From the NCBI RefSeq assembly GCF_024494695.1, contig NZ_JANHDP010000002.1, positions 629,816-693,815 on the forward strand: a stretch of 64,000 bases of DNA, written 5' to 3'. Source of the stretch: Natronoarchaeum rubrum. GTDB taxonomy: Archaea; Halobacteriota; Halobacteria; Halobacteriales; Natronoarchaeaceae. Under the pieces are notes generated by a model that did no database searches, was not told the DNA's origin, and saw only the letters and a program-made list of their open reading frames with translations. The translations under genes were made by a program, and so were the position numbers. Numbering within the stretch: position 1 is the first letter of the stretch; every line of letters begins with the position of its first letter. Below, piece after piece: positions 61,715 through 64,000 of this stretch.

Positions 61715-63007
61715 ATGCCATCCGATCACAACGGACGTGGCACGACGTACGGCGCGGACAGACGAACAGTGCTGAAAGGTATCGGCGCGACGGGCGCGGC
61801 CCTCGCCGGCGGCGCAGTTGCGCCCGGTACGGGCGCCGCCGCGATCGGCGACTCGGCGGTCCTGCAGTTTTACCACACAAACTGGTCGGACGTCGAGAAT
61901 CAGGTGAGCGCCATCGCGGACGCCGGCTTCGACGCGATCCAGCTACCGCCCGCACAGGAATCGAAGCTGACGCGCGCCGATCAGGACGATGACCACCACC
62001 CGCCGCTGGGGTACCAGCCGATCAATCACAAGAACTTCGACAGCGAGTTCGGGACCGAAGCCCAGTACCAATCGCTCGTGGACGCTGCACACGGGAACGG
62101 GCTGAGCGTCATCGCCGACGCGGTGATGAACCACATGGCTGCCGGCGTCAACTTCTCGAACTTCCCGTACTTCAGCTACAACGACTTTCACCACAACGGC
62201 GGGATCGACGACTACAGCGACGACTGGCAGGTCGAGAACTGCGATCTCTCCGGGCTGCCGGACCTCGACCAGGACTCGAGCTACGTGCGCGGCCAGCTCA
62301 AAGACTACGTCGACAAGTACGCCAGCCTCGGCGTCGACGGCATCCGCTGGGACGCCGCCAAGCACATGTCGGAGTCCTTTTTCTCGAACTACGTGAGCAA
62401 CTGGGCGAACCAGCACGGCCTGTACTCGGTCGGCGAGGTGCTCCAGGGTTCGAAGAGCTACTGCGACGGCTACGCCCAGACGGGCATGTCGGTGACGGAC
62501 TACCCGCTGTACTACACGATGAAAGAGGACGCCTTCCATCAGAACGGCGACCTCAGCACGCTCGACGGCGGCGGCTACGTCGACTGGAACTCCTACCGTG
62601 CGATGACGTTCGTCTCGAACCACGACAGCGACCCGCCGCAGTACCAGAAGATGGCCTACGCGTACATCCTGACTCAGGAGGGCTACCCGCGTGTGTACCA
62701 GAAAGACATGCCCTACTGGGACGGCGACATCAAGGATCTGCTGTGGGTCCGCCGCAATCTCGCAGCCGGATCGGCGATCACGCGTCATTCTAGTCAGGAT
62801 CTCTACATCTTCGAGCGGGAGGGGAACCTGCTCGTCGGACTCAACCGCTCCGGCTCCTGGCAGGGCAAGTGGGTCCCCACGAGCTGGACCAACACCGAGC
62901 TCTCGGACTACGTCGGCAACAACGGCGACAACTTCACAACGAACGGCGACGGCTGGGTGCAGATCTGGATCCCGCCGCAAGGGTGGGTCTGCTACGCCCC
63001 CGCCTGA
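61715..63007 (+). CDS. Tat-exported alpha-amylase (GH13)
   Basis: A 430-residue secreted amylase. The twin-arginine signal is YGADRRTVLKGIGATG, with cleavage likely after GTGAAA near residue 44. GH13 regions: VIADAVMNHM (I), VDGIRWDAAKH (II, nucleophile Asp), LYSVGEVLQG (III, acid/base Glu) and FVSNHDSDP (IV, transition-state Asp). It starts at the ATG at 61715, after an AT-rich promoter (tatatttttc near 61658). It splits starch-like glucans outside the cell, supplying the hexose pathways encoded elsewhere in the window. Confidence 0.95.
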   Translation: MPSDHNGRGTTYGADRRTVLKGIGATGAALAGGAVAPGTGAAAIGDSAVLQFYHTNWSDVENQVSAIADAGFDAIQLPPAQESKLTRADQDDDHHPPLGYQPINHKNFDSEFGTEAQYQSLVDAAHGNGLSVIADAVMNHMAAGVNFSNFPYFSYNDFHHNGGIDDYSDDWQVENCDLSGLPDLDQDSSYVRGQLKDYVDKYASLGVDGIRWDAAKHMSESFFSNYVSNWANQHGLYSVGEVLQGSKSYCDGYAQTGMSVTDYPLYYTMKEDAFHQNGDLSTLDGGGYVDWNSYRAMTFVSNHDSDPPQYQKMAYAYILTQEGYPRVYQKDMPYWDGDIKDLLWVRRNLAAGSAITRHSSQDLYIFEREGNLLVGLNRSGSWQGKWVPTSWTNTELSDYVGNNGDNFTTNGDGWVQIWIPPQGWVCYAPA

Positions 63008-63232
63008 TTCGCGAGCGTACGACTGCGGCTCGGCCGGGTGAGACCGAGCACGCGATCGCTGTTATGTCGTCCGGTTGTCTCTCGTTTCGGAACTACGTTT
63101 GAGTACCACACGTCGACGAGAGCGGGCACCTCGGCCGTGCGGTCTGGTACAGAAGCTGACGAACGACGCGATCGCTGGTCGATCGAATTCCCAAAAACTG
63201 CAGCAACTGGCGACGAAAACGGCGTCCTGCCC

Positions 63233-63667
63233 TCAGCGATACCAAGAGCGCTGGTCGAAGATGTATCCCAGGCACGCGACGGTGATCACCAGGGGAACGA
63301 GCCACTGGAACAGCCCGTCGGCGTAGGAGACCGGTACGTTGGAGTTCGTCTGGACCCACACCAGAGCGCCGAGGAACAGGACGGCCTGTCCTCCGAACAT
63401 CGCGATTCCGGCCGGCCAGGCCCACGACTTGATGTTCCAGACGCCGCCGATGACGTACAGCTGAACTCCCGTCATCAGCATCGCCGCGAACATCATCCAC
63501 GCGATCCCGTCGATCGAGAGGAACGAAAACTGGAAGAACCCGGATCCGGCCATGTCCGAGAGTCCGATCATCGCGAAGGCCATCCCGAACAGGATCAGAT
63601 ATCCGTCTACGACACAGGCGGCTCGAATACCCGTGGGGACCGATGTCAGTTTCTCGTCTGCGGTCAT
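63233..63667 (-). CDS. Four-helix membrane protein, function unknown
   Basis: A 144-residue protein with hydrophobic segments near 18-37, 43-70, 82-104 and 118-136. Stretches include VPTGIRAACVVDGYLILFG and GGVWNIKSWAWPAGIAMFGG. No family recognised. A TATA-like box is not obvious; the AT-rich caccccctaaaaaatttt region lies just upstream of its start (63690-63710). Confidence 0.7.
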   Translation of the reverse strand: MTADEKLTSVPTGIRAACVVDGYLILFGMAFAMIGLSDMAGSGFFQFSFLSIDGIAWMMFAAMLMTGVQLYVIGGVWNIKSWAWPAGIAMFGGQAVLFLGALVWVQTNSNVPVSYADGLFQWLVPLVITVACLGYIFDQRSWYR

Positions 63668-63815
63668 ATACCACGTGATGGTCGCGACCCCCTAAAAAAT
63701 TTTCTAACGTATTACGATTGAATTCCTCATCTCTTTCACCCGCGACCGACCCCCGACGCTCGACGACGAAACGAAGCCCTTAACTCGGGGAGCGGCCTTC
63801 GTGGAAATGCAACCC

Positions 63816-63886
63816 GGGACCGTGGGGTAGTGGTATCCTATGCGGATGGGGTCCGTATGACCCGAGTTCGACTCTCGGCGGTCCCA
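63816..63886 (+). tRNA. tRNA-Pro (anticodon GGG)
   Basis: The acceptor GGGACCG (63816-63822) pairs with CGGTCCC (63879-63885), followed by discriminator A. The anticodon stem TGCGG/CCGTA encloses ATGGGGT, giving anticodon GGG. The T arm contains GTTCGACTC. Gene length is 71 bases. Confidence 0.9.
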
Positions 63887-63889
63887 CTT

Positions 63890-64000
63890 CTAATTCCCTA
63901 CATGTTCATCCCCAGAGGGTAGAGTGGCATCAAAAGCCTGCTGACAACGTTCTGGGGTGGGCGTGATGTCGGCTGGATTATTCACACACTCAGCCGACTC
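63890..64000 (-). CDS. Possible C-terminal end of a gene cut by the right edge
   Basis: On the minus strand an open frame of 36 codons enters from the right edge and ends at TAG (63890-63892), four bases from the tRNA-Pro 3' end. It contains a PERCQQAFDATLPSGDE stretch with haloarchaeal-like composition. It is too short to identify. Confidence 0.3.
   Translation of the reverse strand, partial: ESAECVNNPADITPTPERCQQAFDATLPSGDEHVGN

Noticed and set aside
1..64000. CRISPR array
   Set aside because: No set of evenly spaced direct repeats of 24-37 bases was seen; the only short repeats are imperfect and in twos or threes.

Overview
The window is chromosomal DNA from a haloarchaeon, most plausibly of the Haloarcula/Halomicrobium/Halorhabdus kind (genus is an inference). 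The signs are high GC, very acidic proteins, Tat-type lipoproteins, leaderless promoters with a TATA-like box about 25-35 bases before the ATG, CTP-dependent riboflavin kinase, an archaeal class I aldolase and archaeal-type tRNAs. Almost all of it is dense protein coding.

Positions 1-4,330 look like the edge of a surface polysaccharide locus: a DegT aminotransferase cut by the window edge, a DUF1616 membrane protein, a membrane-bound hydrolase, an LpxD-like acyltransferase and a polysaccharide deacetylase-like protein. Positions 4,500-32,700 are mostly housekeeping genes: a P19-like iron protein, riboflavin synthesis (ribK-ribB), aconitase, a sensor kinase, dCTP deaminase, a queuosine-precursor transporter, folate cyclo-ligase, thiE, a lipoprotein, an ABC-2 exporter, an SRAP protein, a divergent Nramp-like transporter, a ring-cleavage-type dioxygenase, YihY and a CBS protein. 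A solo end of an IS200/IS605 element sits at 29.63-29.78 kb.

Positions 32,770-47,150 are a central-carbon cluster: HAD phosphatase, class I FBP aldolase and FBPase (overlapping), a short GlpA-like dehydrogenase, pyruvate kinase, an R15P isomerase/eIF2B-like protein, a 2-hydroxyacid dehydrogenase with an HpcH aldolase, glycerol kinase, phosphoglucomutase and a sugar nucleotidyltransferase. Together these could take glycerol into triose phosphates, run them down to pyruvate or up to hexose, and activate the hexose as a nucleotide sugar.

Positions 47,150-59,780 are accessory. A tyrosine recombinase lies just inside a copy of the 3' end of tRNA-Arg(CCG), and the intact tRNA gene closes the other side about 11.5 kb away. 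The cargo is a metallophosphoesterase, a PD-(D/E)XK nuclease, a McrC-like nuclease with a 1216-residue McrB-like AAA+ protein, a decayed nucleotidyltransferase and a stand-alone TnpB. The McrB protein appears to carry an SRA-like and at least one EVE/PUA-like reader domain before the motor, and it is the best candidate for a new defence system. The composition changes sharply here, with AT-rich patches.

Positions 59,840-64,000 return to the chromosomal backbone: a membrane-anchored 2Fe-2S ferredoxin, 6-phosphogluconate dehydrogenase, a Tat-exported alpha-amylase, a membrane protein and tRNA-Pro(GGG). No rRNA, CRISPR array or replication origin was seen.
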